A DNA stretch of 64,000 nt from the NCBI GenBank assembly GCA_964525555.1, contig CAZGHN010000003.1, forward strand, positions 62,001-126,000, in the 5' to 3' direction. This document shows positions 48,199-56,633 of this stretch, piece by piece. Every line of letters begins with the position of its first letter. The stretch's first letter is position 1. The DNA comes from JAFGHJ01 sp964525555 (lineage in GTDB: Bacteria; Hydrothermota; UBA3072). The notes beneath the pieces were generated by a model. The model was not told the DNA's origin. It saw only the letters and a program-made list of their open reading frames with translations, and did no database searches. The translations under genes and the position numbers were made by a program.

Positions 48199-48295
48199 TT
48201 CAGGGATTAGGGATTAAGTGGTAAGTGTTTTTTCTTAATCCATGCTTTTCTTCGAAGCTTTACTGCTAATCCTTAATCCTTGCTTATCTTACCGC
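48199..48295 (-). repeat. Dispersed ~96-bp intergenic repeat, copy 2 (inverted)
   Basis: Read on the minus strand it aligns with 11753-11848: AAGCAAGGATTAAGGATTAG, then a variable middle, then GGATTAAGAAAAAACACTTA, CCACTTAATCC and CTAATCCCTGAA. It lies in the divergent spacer between ddl and the FAH-family gene. Confidence 0.7.
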
Positions 48296-48379
48296 TTGCC
48301 GTCTATTCCGGAAAACACGCATTGTTTTCAGTTCCTCTTGACTATACGTGGGAATGTTATATTGTTTAAAAATAAATTA

Positions 48380-48505
48380 AGATTTTCTCTGTGTGCTCTG
48401 TGGTGAATTAAACTGGTGAGGTGTTGTGTGGACTCAGTGGTTTGTTTTGGGGTGGTTGTGGGTGTTAAATTTAAAAGATAATCTCTGTGTTCTCTGTGGT
48501 AAATT
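48380..48505 (+). repeat. Two CTCTGTG-type periodic blocks with a G-rich segment between
   Basis: TCTCTGTGTGCTCTGTGG (48386-48403) and TCTCTGTGTTCTCTGTGG (48482-48499) flank a G-rich stretch containing GGTTGTGGGTGTTA, the word that also forms one arm of the hairpin at 2235. The rest of 48117-48529 holds no gene. Confidence 0.55.
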
Positions 48506-48529
48506 AGTTTGTTTTGAGAGGAGGAAATT

Positions 48530-49195
48530 CTGGTAAAGCTAAAATTCAAAGACGATTTAATAGAATTGAAACCTACAAAAATTCTTGCTGTCGCTAAGAA
48601 TTACAGGAAACATATAGATGAACTTGAATTGTCTATGCCAGATGATCCTAAAATTTTCCTGAAACCGCCTTCTGCATTAATAGGTAATAATGACGTTGTT
48701 ATTATGCCCAAGGCCTCAAAACAGGTAGATTACGAGGTGGAACTTGCAGCTATTATAAAGGACAGATGCTGGAGAGTGTCTAAAGAGCAAGCTCTTGAAC
48801 ATGTTATTGGTTTTACCGTTTTTAACGATGTAACAGCAAGAGATATTCAGGCAAAAGAGATGAAGGAGGGTATGCCCTGGGATATTGCAAAGGGCTTTGA
48901 TACTTTTGCTCCGATTGGACCTGAAATTATATCCGCAGAAGATATAGATTGCCACAACTTAGGAATATGGTTGAAATTAAACGGAGAAACAAAACAGAGT
49001 AGTAATACTCGAAACATGATATTCTCTGTGGAAGACCTTATTGTTTATCTTTCCCATATTATGACTCTTGAGCCTCTGGATATAATCGCAACAGGTACCC
49101 CGGAAGGCGCAGGGCCGATGAATGGGGGAGATGTTGTAGAGTGTGGTATTGAAGGTATTGGGGTTTTGAAATTTAGTGTAAAAGACGAGAAATAA
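48530..49195 (+). CDS. Fumarylacetoacetate hydrolase (FAH)-family protein, probable CTG start
   Basis: A protein of about 221 residues. The FAH fold is marked by LKPTKILAVAKNYRKHIDEL, FLKPPSALIG, the metal-binding Glu in VDYEVELAAIIKD, FTVFNDVTARDIQ and ATGTPEGAGPMNGGD. Members split or decarboxylate 2,4-diketo acids (acylpyruvases, oxaloacetate decarboxylases). No ATG, GTG or TTG fits the good ribosome site AGGAGG at 48519-48524; the codon at proper spacing and in frame is CTG at 48530 (or ATT at 48527). A TTG at 48566 has no ribosome site. The AEC transporter follows 8 bases later, suggesting an organic-acid unit. Confidence 0.85.
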   Translation: MVKLKFKDDLIELKPTKILAVAKNYRKHIDELELSMPDDPKIFLKPPSALIGNNDVVIMPKASKQVDYEVELAAIIKDRCWRVSKEQALEHVIGFTVFNDVTARDIQAKEMKEGMPWDIAKGFDTFAPIGPEIISAEDIDCHNLGIWLKLNGETKQSSNTRNMIFSVEDLIVYLSHIMTLEPLDIIATGTPEGAGPMNGGDVVECGIEGIGVLKFSVKDEK

Positions 49196-49203
49196 TTTTA
49201 TAC

Positions 49204-50136
49204 ATGAATATATTAATTTCTGCTTTTCAGGCTGTCGCAATGCTTCTTTTTATAGGTCTGATTGGTGCATGGATGATTACCAGAAAAATGGTAAAAGAAG
49301 ATTTTTTTTCTCTTATGTCGCCTCTTGCTCTTGATATTGCTCTTCCTGCTTTAGTATTTACGAACATTATAAATAATTTTAATCCTCACGTTAAAACAGA
49401 TTGGTGGATGCTGCCTTTGTGGTGGATTTTCTTTACGACTATCGCCTTTATAGTAACTTTGGTTGGTGTTTTTTTTGCAAAAAAAGAAAATAAAAAAGAA
49501 TTTAGTGTTTCTCTTTTTTATCAAAATGGGATTTTTGTTCCTCTTGCAATCATAGCGGGTATGTTTGGAAGGAATTCAGATTATATAGTTGATTTGTTCT
49601 TATTCATAATATTTTATGCTTCTTTCTTTTTTACTACATCTTTTTTGTTTTTTTCGAAGAAGGGAAAAATACAATGGAGGAAGATTTTTCATCCTGTTTT
49701 AATTGGTACGGTTTTAGCAGTACTTTTAAAACTTACAGGATTCAATGTATATATTCCTTCTTTTGTTATTGCAAGTTTAGAGATGGTAGGAGCAATGAGT
49801 ATTCCTCTTTTAATGATAATACTTGGTGGTAATATATTAATCGATTTTAAGCAGATAGGGCAATTGTACACGAGCGAAATCATAAAATTTATTATTTTTA
49901 AAAATTTGATTATGCCTATTGTTATGTTGGGGATTATAATTTTAATTAAACCATCTTACAATATTGCTTTGATTTTAATTATTGAAAGCTCTACTCCTCC
50001 TGTTACAGCAGTTCCTTTAATAGCGGATAGAAATGGCGGAAACCGTACAGTTGTAAACCAGTTTTTGCTTTCAAGTTTTCTTTTTTCTTTATTATCTATT
50101 CCCTTAATGATGTATTTGTTTAATAGGTTGACGTAG
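49204..50136 (+). CDS. AEC-family (auxin efflux carrier-type) membrane transporter
   Basis: A 310-residue protein with about ten hydrophobic segments. Family features include SPLALDIALPALVFTNI near the first helices and SSTPPVTAVPLIADRNGGNR near the end. Bacterial members export or exchange dicarboxylates such as malate or malonate. It starts 8 bases after the FAH-family gene and is followed by a membrane methyltransferase-like gene, so it may transport a substrate or product of the FAH enzyme; this is an inference. Confidence 0.85.
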   Translation: MNILISAFQAVAMLLFIGLIGAWMITRKMVKEDFFSLMSPLALDIALPALVFTNIINNFNPHVKTDWWMLPLWWIFFTTIAFIVTLVGVFFAKKENKKEFSVSLFYQNGIFVPLAIIAGMFGRNSDYIVDLFLFIIFYASFFFTTSFLFFSKKGKIQWRKIFHPVLIGTVLAVLLKLTGFNVYIPSFVIASLEMVGAMSIPLLMIILGGNILIDFKQIGQLYTSEIIKFIIFKNLIMPIVMLGIIILIKPSYNIALILIIESSTPPVTAVPLIADRNGGNRTVVNQFLLSSFLFSLLSIPLMMYLFNRLT

Positions 50137-50176
50137 TAAGTGTTAAATATATAATATAGTATGCGGGAGATAAACA

Positions 50177-50701
50177 ATGGAGGAGATTAAAGGTATGCAC
50201 AGAAGAAGACATGAAGGGAGGGAAGATCTGATTGGAGAAAACCATTTAGGTGATATAGGGCAAATTGTATTTTGCATTATTTTTATGGGTATCTGGATAA
50301 CGGATACTTTTTTCTTTAAATATTCGACTTTTCAGGGAGAACATTTTTTACCGGTAGTTAGAATTACTTTAGGAATAATTATATTGTTGACCTCGGCCTA
50401 TGTTGCATGGACTGGGCTTTCTATCGTATTCGGCGAGAAGAGAGAAGTGCCCTGTGTGATAAGGAAAAGTGTCTTTGGCGTTGTACGACATCCTATATAT
50501 CTTAGTGAAATTTTGCTTTATCTTGGACTTTTGATACTCCGTATATCACTGGCTGCAGTGATTGTCTGGATTTTTGTGATAGCTTTTTTACATTATATTT
50601 CTCGATACGAAGAAAAACTTTTGCTTTCACATTTCGGAGAAGAATACAAAAGATATATGGATGAAGTTCCTATGTGGATTCCTCTTTTTAGGAAGAAATA
50701 A
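50177..50701 (+). CDS. Isoprenylcysteine carboxyl methyltransferase-like (ICMT/PEMT-type) membrane protein
   Basis: A 174-residue membrane protein with about four hydrophobic segments. The C-terminal signature GVVRHPIYLSEILLYLG, followed by SRYEEKLLLSHFGEEYKRYM and PMWIPLF, identifies the ICMT/phospholipid methyltransferase-like superfamily. Residues Arg-His-Pro and the Glu-Glu pair belong to the cofactor and substrate site in characterised members. The substrate in bacteria is generally unknown. An AATGGAGG-like region with the ATG overlaps the end of the spacer after the transporter gene, 40 bases downstream of it. Confidence 0.85.
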   Translation: MEEIKGMHRRRHEGREDLIGENHLGDIGQIVFCIIFMGIWITDTFFFKYSTFQGEHFLPVVRITLGIIILLTSAYVAWTGLSIVFGEKREVPCVIRKSVFGVVRHPIYLSEILLYLGLLILRISLAAVIVWIFVIAFLHYISRYEEKLLLSHFGEEYKRYMDEVPMWIPLFRKK

Positions 50702-50735
50702 ATTAAGATGTATTTTAAATTTAAATGGAGGTTAG

Positions 50736-51707
50736 ATGCCTGAAATAACTGATATTCCTCCCAAGACAATTGCGGATGAGTTAAAAACCCTGCGAGATGA
50801 ACTTGATTGCGTTGTGCCTGCAAAAGCGCTTGATAAGAATTTACTCATAGCTACCTGGAATCTGCGAGCCTTTGGCGATCTGACAGAAAAATGGAAGGCC
50901 GTGGGTAGTGACAGCCCTAAACGGGATTTTCATGCATTGAGATGCATTGCTGAAATAGTTTCCAGATTCGATGTTATAGCGATACAGGAAACAAGAGCTA
51001 ATCTTAAAGCCTTGAGGCATATGTTAAAAGTTTTGGGTCCAAGCTGGGGACTTATTTTATCTGATGTTACAAAAGGTGCACCGGGTAATGGTGAGCGTTT
51101 AGCATTTGTATTCGATACAAGAAGGATAAAACTTTCCGGTCTTGCCTGTGAGCTGGTGGTTCCCCAGGAAAAACTATCCGGAATTTCACAGGATAATCTG
51201 GATAAACAATTTGCACGAACTCCCTATGCGGTTAGCTTTCAATCGGGCAGTAAAACTTTTATTCTTGTAACTTTGCACGTTATTTACGGAAAGAAAGCGG
51301 CGGATAGGGTACCCGAGCTTAAAGCGATTTCTGAGTGGTTGGCTGATTGGGCAAAAGATATAAATGCATGGGGACATAATCTTATTACTCTTGGGGATTT
51401 TAATATAGATAGACATGGAGACGCATTATACGATGCATTTGTTTCTACTGGTCTTTATGTCCCGGATGATATGAATGAAATTCCGCGGACCATTTTTGGT
51501 TCTTCCGAAGAAAATAAATTTTATGATCAGATTTCATGGTTTACAGGGAAGGATGGAACGCCTGCCCTTTCTTTAGAATATCTGCGCGGCGGCAGTTTTG
51601 ATTTTACGAAAACGGCATTAAAAACGCTTGGTCTTACTAAAAATCAGTTATCCTGGCGTATTTCGGATCATTATCCCCTGTGGGCTGAATTCGCGATGCG
51701 AGATTAG
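50736..51707 (+). CDS. Endonuclease/exonuclease/phosphatase (EEP)-family protein
   Basis: A 323-residue cytoplasmic protein without signal peptide. The EEP catalytic blocks are visible: LLIATWNLRAFG (Asn), VIAIQETRAN (metal-binding Glu), LVTLHVIYG, LGDFNIDRHGD (Asp and Asn), and SDHYPLWAEF (Asp-His pair). These enzymes cut phosphodiester bonds in DNA, RNA or small molecules. GGAGG precedes the ATG by a few bases. The DUF362 gene begins immediately after. The substrate is unknown; the absence of a signal peptide favours an intracellular nuclease or phosphatase. Confidence 0.87.
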   Translation: MPEITDIPPKTIADELKTLRDELDCVVPAKALDKNLLIATWNLRAFGDLTEKWKAVGSDSPKRDFHALRCIAEIVSRFDVIAIQETRANLKALRHMLKVLGPSWGLILSDVTKGAPGNGERLAFVFDTRRIKLSGLACELVVPQEKLSGISQDNLDKQFARTPYAVSFQSGSKTFILVTLHVIYGKKAADRVPELKAISEWLADWAKDINAWGHNLITLGDFNIDRHGDALYDAFVSTGLYVPDDMNEIPRTIFGSSEENKFYDQISWFTGKDGTPALSLEYLRGGSFDFTKTALKTLGLTKNQLSWRISDHYPLWAEFAMRD

Positions 51708-51708
51708 T

Positions 51709-52797
51709 ATGAGTGATGTAATTTTTTCTCCTATTTCCGCTAAATCTCCTGTGGAAGCGGTAAAAGAACTTATAAGAACACAAGGATATCTTGACGATGT
51801 TAAAAAGGGAGACTATGCGGGGATTAAGCTACACGTGGGAGAATTGGGAAATAAGTCTTATGTAAAACCTGAAATTGTAAAAGTTATCGTTGCTGAATTA
51901 AAAGAACGCGGAGCAAAACCTTTTTTGTTCGATTGTAATTCTCTTTATAGGGGTAAGAGATGGAATGCAGTTGACCATCATGAAAACGCATATAAGAATG
52001 GGTTTACTTATAAGGCAGTAGATGCTCCTTTTCTAGTGGGGGATGGTATACGCGGTATGGATGAAACGGATATTGAAATTAAAGACTACGGAGCTGAATC
52101 TGCTCATTTAGGTAAAATAATTGAAGATATAGATTATCTGTTTGTTTTAACTCATTTCAAGTTCCATGAGTTATTTGGTTACGGCGGAGCGATTAAAAAT
52201 ATAGGTATGGGGATGGCTTCACGCAGAGGTAAGTTATTTCTTCATTCCGATATAAGACCGAGCGTTTTAGACTCAAAGTGTATCGCTTGTGGAGCATGTA
52301 CTGCAGTTTGTCCGAGTAATGCAATAACTGTCGGCGAGGTAGCTCAAATAGACAGGGATACCTGCATTGGTTGCGGAATGTGCGTTGTAGCCTGCAAGTA
52401 TGGTGCAATAGAATTTCAGTGGTCTAATACAAAGGAATGCGTTGAGAAAACTTTGTATTATGCAAAAGCAATAATAGACAAGATAGAAAGATTTTCATAT
52501 TTGAATGTCTTAACAGAAATTTCACCACATTGTGATTGTTATGGTTATACAAAGAATCCTGTTGTTCGGGATATTGGATTTCTTTTTTCTAAGGATATTG
52601 TGTCAATCGACGCGGCATCGGCTGATTTAGTCGATAAAGCAGAGCCTTTAGAGGGAGTAGATTGGAAGCGAAAGGAACTTGCAAGAAAAGATAAAGTGAA
52701 AGCGCTACTCGATATCGATTTGGATACCAGTGAATTTTTCTCGAAAGCAGAAAGTATAGGCCTTGGCAGGCGGGAATATAATATAAAAAGATATTAA
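51709..52797 (+). CDS. DUF362-domain protein with two [4Fe-4S] clusters
   Basis: A 362-residue iron-sulfur protein. DUF362 occupies most of the length (GIKLHVGELGNKSYVKPEIV, FKFHELFGYGGAIKNIGMGM). Near residues 188-225 two ferredoxin motifs are present: CIACGACTAVCP and CIGCGMCVVACK. Such proteins are common in anaerobes and are thought to be electron-transfer or corrinoid-related factors, but no function is proven. The start at 51709 directly follows the EEP stop; a longer in-frame ORF from 51628 lies inside the EEP gene and was rejected. Confidence 0.9.
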   Translation: MSDVIFSPISAKSPVEAVKELIRTQGYLDDVKKGDYAGIKLHVGELGNKSYVKPEIVKVIVAELKERGAKPFLFDCNSLYRGKRWNAVDHHENAYKNGFTYKAVDAPFLVGDGIRGMDETDIEIKDYGAESAHLGKIIEDIDYLFVLTHFKFHELFGYGGAIKNIGMGMASRRGKLFLHSDIRPSVLDSKCIACGACTAVCPSNAITVGEVAQIDRDTCIGCGMCVVACKYGAIEFQWSNTKECVEKTLYYAKAIIDKIERFSYLNVLTEISPHCDCYGYTKNPVVRDIGFLFSKDIVSIDAASADLVDKAEPLEGVDWKRKELARKDKVKALLDIDLDTSEFFSKAESIGLGRREYNIKRY

Positions 52798-52827
52798 GTC
52801 AGTTTAGAAGGATTTTTAAGCCAAATT

Positions 52828-53529
52828 TTATTTTTTTTCTATTAATTTATTTTTGAGAAGATCGTTACACAAATCCTTGATATCGTTTAAGCTAAAGGGG
52901 TCACATCTTGAATTGGGCCAATTTGTGTTATACCAGATTGCCTCAGCTAAATTTGCGTCAATTAAAAGAAGTTCCAGGGTTAATCCTTCATATTGGACAA
53001 ATCTTCCGGGATTTAATATAGATGTAAGAACAGCATCTTTAATCTTACCACCTTCCGATGTCGTGAATGCCACACCACGGCTGAATAACAGGTAGTCGGC
53101 ATCTGCCTGCTCGGCGAAAACACCTATTCCTGGGTTCATTTTGTAGGTTTTCTTTTTTATTTTTAATTTGCCCAGGGTATCGCATATTCCATGGAATCTT
53201 CTTAACGACCGGGCAAGACATAAAGCTAAGTCTTCATCGTTTATTAGAATACTATCGGTTAATCCGGCAGGTTTGACTATAAATCCTTTTTCTTCTAATA
53301 CTTCTCTGAGAGCAGCCTGGACATTGTTTGACACTTCAAAGTTATGTTCCGGTTCCGGGTCAGTAGAGCCTGTCTTTCTTTGAAAATAAGCAGCTTGTGG
53401 AGGCATAACGGAGATGGTTTTTAGATTATCTCTCATAGAATCAAAATCTCTGTGGACCCATACGGTACTAGTACAGGAAGTTAATAAAATTAGGACAAAT
53501 AAAAATATACTGGTTTTAAAAATACGCAT
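52828..53529 (-). CDS. Lipoprotein of unknown family
   Basis: A 233-residue lipoprotein. The signal MRIFKTSIFLFVLILLTSC has the lipobox LLTSC. The mature part begins with TVWVHRDFDSMRDNLKTISV and includes a probable alpha/beta domain (ALREVLEEKGFIVKPAG). The family is not recognised; the shape resembles periplasmic lipoproteins that have a predicted nucleotide-like or TolB-N-like fold, but this is weak. The ATG at 53529 follows AGGAGG; an in-frame start at 53550 lies before that site. A promoter is visible at 53582-53554. It is unrelated by sequence to the four-member lipoprotein family. Confidence 0.7.
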   Translation of the reverse strand: MRIFKTSIFLFVLILLTSCTSTVWVHRDFDSMRDNLKTISVMPPQAAYFQRKTGSTDPEPEHNFEVSNNVQAALREVLEEKGFIVKPAGLTDSILINDEDLALCLARSLRRFHGICDTLGKLKIKKKTYKMNPGIGVFAEQADADYLLFSRGVAFTTSEGGKIKDAVLTSILNPGRFVQYEGLTLELLLIDANLAEAIWYNTNWPNSRCDPFSLNDIKDLCNDLLKNKLIEKK

Positions 53530-53553
53530 GTTATCCTCCTTCTTTTCCAATCA

Positions 53554-53582
53554 ATTTTAGTAAAATAAACTTAATTCGTCAA
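53554..53582 (-). promoter_or_regulatory. Promoter of the 52828-53529 lipoprotein gene
   Basis: On the minus strand TTGACG at 53582-53577 and TAAAAT at 53559-53554 are 17 bases apart, upstream of an AGGAGG ribosome site. Confidence 0.55.
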
Positions 53583-53684
53583 GAGTTTTTTTGTTCTATT
53601 TTTTGTTGGTTAGTATTTATTTTATTCCTATTGTAACAAACAAATAAAATAAATATTGAGATTTAGGATTTTGGGGCTGGGATT

Positions 53685-53712
53685 TGAATAACAAAAGATC
53701 TTGTGTTAATCT
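53685..53712 (+). repeat. Weak periodic block downstream of purF
   Basis: AATAACAAAAGATCTTGTGT and ATCTTGTGG form a degenerate copy of the AACAACAAA core plus periodic GTG block seen in other spacers, preceded by GGGGCTGGG near 53672. Confidence 0.4.
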
Positions 53713-53720
53713 TGTGGTTT

Positions 53721-55148
53721 CTATTCTTGAATGTTTTTACACCCACGGGCTGCTTCGATACGAGCGACTTCTTCTTCGGTTGCCTGAATAGGATACTCGC
53801 CTGTGAAACAGGCAGTACAAAAGTTTTTAACTTTGCTAATCGATACAGATTCTATGAGTCCCTCTATAGTTTGATAGGTAAGGGAATCGACTCCAATCAT
53901 TTCTTTAACGTTTTCTATAGATCTCTTACAAGCAATAAATTCTCCTTTTGTTTGCATGTCGATTCCGTAGTAACAGGGGAATTTGAGAGGAGGACTCGAG
54001 GAGGCAAAGTGAACCTCTTTTGCGCCTGCATCTCTTATAAATTGCGCAATCTTTTTAGAAGTTGTCCCTCTCACAATTGAGTCGTCCACTAAGAGTACTT
54101 TTTTGCCGTTCATTATTTCTTTTACGGGTGAGAGTTTTATTCGAATCAGTTCTTCTCTTTTACTCTGATGGGGCATTATGAAAGTTCTTCCTATATAACG
54201 ATTCTTCATCAGTCCTTCTCTGTATTTTACGCCTAACTCCTCCGCGAGGGATATAGCTACCGGTCTTGATGTATCTGGTACAGGTACGACTATATCGATA
54301 TCAGTTCCTTTTCTCTTTATTTCCTTTGCAAGGTTTTTTCCGAGATTTAATCTTGCTTCATATACCGATATTCCGTCTATGGTCGAGTCGGGTCTGGCAA
54401 AATATACATATTCAAAAATGCAAGGACAGTGCTTCTCTTCAGCTATCTTTCGTGTATATACTTTTCCTTCAGTGCTAAAAAAAACAGCTTCTCCCGGCAG
54501 TACGTCGCGCTCAGTAATGTATCCAAGTGTATCGAGAACGACGCTTTCTGAGACAACACAGTAGCCGCTGTCTTTTTTTCCGAATATTAAAGGTTTTATG
54601 CCGTATGGATCTCTGAAAGCAAGAATACCTTTATCTTTAATCAGTGCAACTACAGAGTAACTTCCTTTTACTTTATCAAAGAGTCCTTTTACTGCTTCAA
54701 AGAGTGAATCGGGAGAGAAGTCTCGTTTCTTTTCCATTTCTACAGAAAGGAGGTTTAAAAGGAGTTCTGCGTCAGAAGTAGAGATTAGTATTCTTCTGTC
54801 ATGTTTCTCTAATTGCTCTTTAAGAGAGTTGAAATTGATTATATTCCCGTTAAAAGCAAAAGATGTACCGTATGGGGTTGTGGAAATAAAAGGTTGTGCA
54901 TTCTCAATACCCATTCCTCCGAGAGTCGGGTATCGGACGTGTCCTATACCTATATTGCCTTTGAGATGGTTGAAGTCGTCCTGGTGGAATGTATCTCTTA
55001 CTAAACCTTCTCCTTTTTTAATGTTGAACCTGTCAGAATAGGTTACTATGCCCGCAGCATCCTGACCTCTATGTTGGATGATGATTAAAGAGTCATAAAT
55101 ATCATTGGCAACTTCTTTATTACCAAGTACTCCGATTATACCGCACAT
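53721..55148 (-). CDS. purF: Amidophosphoribosyltransferase
   Basis: A 475-residue enzyme of de novo purine synthesis that transfers the glutamine amide to PRPP. The catalytic Cys follows the initiator (MCGIIGVLGN), so it is exposed once Met is removed. The PRPP-binding loop is VLLVDDSIVRGTTSK. Cysteines in HCPCIFEYVYF, KFPCYYGIDM and NFCTACFTGE match the [4Fe-4S] form known from Bacillus subtilis, whose cluster makes the enzyme oxygen-sensitive. Its start lies 25 bases after the gltD stop in the same direction, so it probably belongs to the nitrogen operon. Confidence 0.96.
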   Translation of the reverse strand: MCGIIGVLGNKEVANDIYDSLIIIQHRGQDAAGIVTYSDRFNIKKGEGLVRDTFHQDDFNHLKGNIGIGHVRYPTLGGMGIENAQPFISTTPYGTSFAFNGNIINFNSLKEQLEKHDRRILISTSDAELLLNLLSVEMEKKRDFSPDSLFEAVKGLFDKVKGSYSVVALIKDKGILAFRDPYGIKPLIFGKKDSGYCVVSESVVLDTLGYITERDVLPGEAVFFSTEGKVYTRKIAEEKHCPCIFEYVYFARPDSTIDGISVYEARLNLGKNLAKEIKRKGTDIDIVVPVPDTSRPVAISLAEELGVKYREGLMKNRYIGRTFIMPHQSKREELIRIKLSPVKEIMNGKKVLLVDDSIVRGTTSKKIAQFIRDAGAKEVHFASSSPPLKFPCYYGIDMQTKGEFIACKRSIENVKEMIGVDSLTYQTIEGLIESVSISKVKNFCTACFTGEYPIQATEEEVARIEAARGCKNIQE

Positions 55149-55173
55149 TTAATAAAAAAACCTTCCTCTCTTT

Positions 55174-56619
55174 TTACAGGACTGGTAGATTTGATTTCCC
55201 CATTAGATATTTATCTATATGATGTGCGACTCTTCTTCCCTCGGATATTGCCCATACAATTAAAGATTGTCCTCTATGCATGTCGCCTGCTGCGAACACG
55301 CCTTTTTGTGATGTCATAAAGTTTTCATCGGTTTTTATATTGCCGCGGTCGGTTAATTCGAGATTCAAATCGGATACTAATCCTTTATGTTCAGGATGAA
55401 TGAAGCCTACGGCAAGAATTACTAAATCTGCATTAATTTCGAATTCGCTTCCGGGTATTTCTTTCATTGCCGGACAACTCTTGTCGTTGACACTTGAAAA
55501 TTCGACTTTAGCACATTGTAATTTTTGAACTTTTTTGTTTTTTCCGATAAATCTTTTTGTTAGAATAGACCAGTGACGTTCGCAACCCTCTTCATGACTG
55601 CTAGAGTTTTTAAGTATAGATGGATAGTACGGCCACGGTTCATCTGCAGACCTACATTCAGGCGGTTTTTCAAGTATCTCAATTTGCGTTATACATTTTG
55701 CGCCCTGTCTTTTTGCAACACCAACACAGTCTGCGCCCGTGTCTCCACCTCCTATTATAATGACTTCTTTGTCTTTTGCATCAATTGATTCTTCTTTTGA
55801 AATTTTTTCGCCCCATACTCGTTTGTTTGATTGTATTAAGAAATCCATTGCGAAATGAATTCCGTCTAATTCTCTACCTTGGATTTTTAAATCTCTTGGA
55901 ACCCGGCTGCCACATGCGAGGCATACTGCGTCGAAATCTTTCAGTAGCTCTTTAGCAGTTATATCTATGCCAGCGAATTTATTTGTTTTAAATTCGATTT
56001 TTTCTTTTTTCAGTAAATTCAATCTTCTGTCAAGAATGTTTTTTTCTAATTTGAAATCGGGAATACCATACCGTAGTATTCCGCCGATTTTTTTATCTCT
56101 TTCAAAAACCGTTACGGTATGCCCTGCTTTATTCAGTTGATCCGCGGTTGCAAGCCCGGCGGGACCGGAACCGACTACGGCGATTTTTTTGCCGCTTCTT
56201 TTTGTAGATGGATTTGCTTCTACTAATCCTGAATTAAATGCATGTTCGATTATAGCGAGTTCGTTTTCTCTAATTGTTATCGGATCATCATTTATGGAAA
56301 GGACACAGGAATGTTCACATGGTGCTGGACATATTCTTCCAGTTATTTCAGGGAAATTGTTTGTAGCGGAAAGAAGTTCGTATGCCTTTTCCCACTGGTT
56401 GTTGAACATAAGGTCGTTCCATTCGGGTATATAATTTCCGATTGGGCATCCCCAGTGGCAGAAAGGAGTCCCGCAATCCATGCAGCGAGAAGCCTGTTCC
56501 TGAGATTTGTCGTCAGTTCGCGGAATGGTTACGTCTTTGTAATCTTTTATCCTTTCTTCCGTTGGTCTAAGTGAGGAATTTTCTCTTTTTATTTCTAAAA
56601 ATCCGTTTAATTTTCCCAT
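55174..56619 (-). CDS. gltD: Glutamate synthase small subunit
   Basis: A 481-residue NADPH-dependent flavoprotein. The N-terminal Fe-S region ASRCMDCGTPFCHWGCPIGN and CPAPCEHSC holds the cysteines for two [4Fe-4S] clusters. The FAD-binding loop VVGSGPAGLATADQLNKAG and the NADPH-binding IIGGGDTGADCVGVAKRQGA follow. It passes electrons to GltB, which makes two glutamates from glutamine and 2-oxoglutarate. It starts 14 bases after the gltB stop and is followed closely by purF. Confidence 0.96.
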   Translation of the reverse strand: MGKLNGFLEIKRENSSLRPTEERIKDYKDVTIPRTDDKSQEQASRCMDCGTPFCHWGCPIGNYIPEWNDLMFNNQWEKAYELLSATNNFPEITGRICPAPCEHSCVLSINDDPITIRENELAIIEHAFNSGLVEANPSTKRSGKKIAVVGSGPAGLATADQLNKAGHTVTVFERDKKIGGILRYGIPDFKLEKNILDRRLNLLKKEKIEFKTNKFAGIDITAKELLKDFDAVCLACGSRVPRDLKIQGRELDGIHFAMDFLIQSNKRVWGEKISKEESIDAKDKEVIIIGGGDTGADCVGVAKRQGAKCITQIEILEKPPECRSADEPWPYYPSILKNSSSHEEGCERHWSILTKRFIGKNKKVQKLQCAKVEFSSVNDKSCPAMKEIPGSEFEINADLVILAVGFIHPEHKGLVSDLNLELTDRGNIKTDENFMTSQKGVFAAGDMHRGQSLIVWAISEGRRVAHHIDKYLMGKSNLPVL

Positions 56620-56633
56620 TTATTCTTCTTAAT

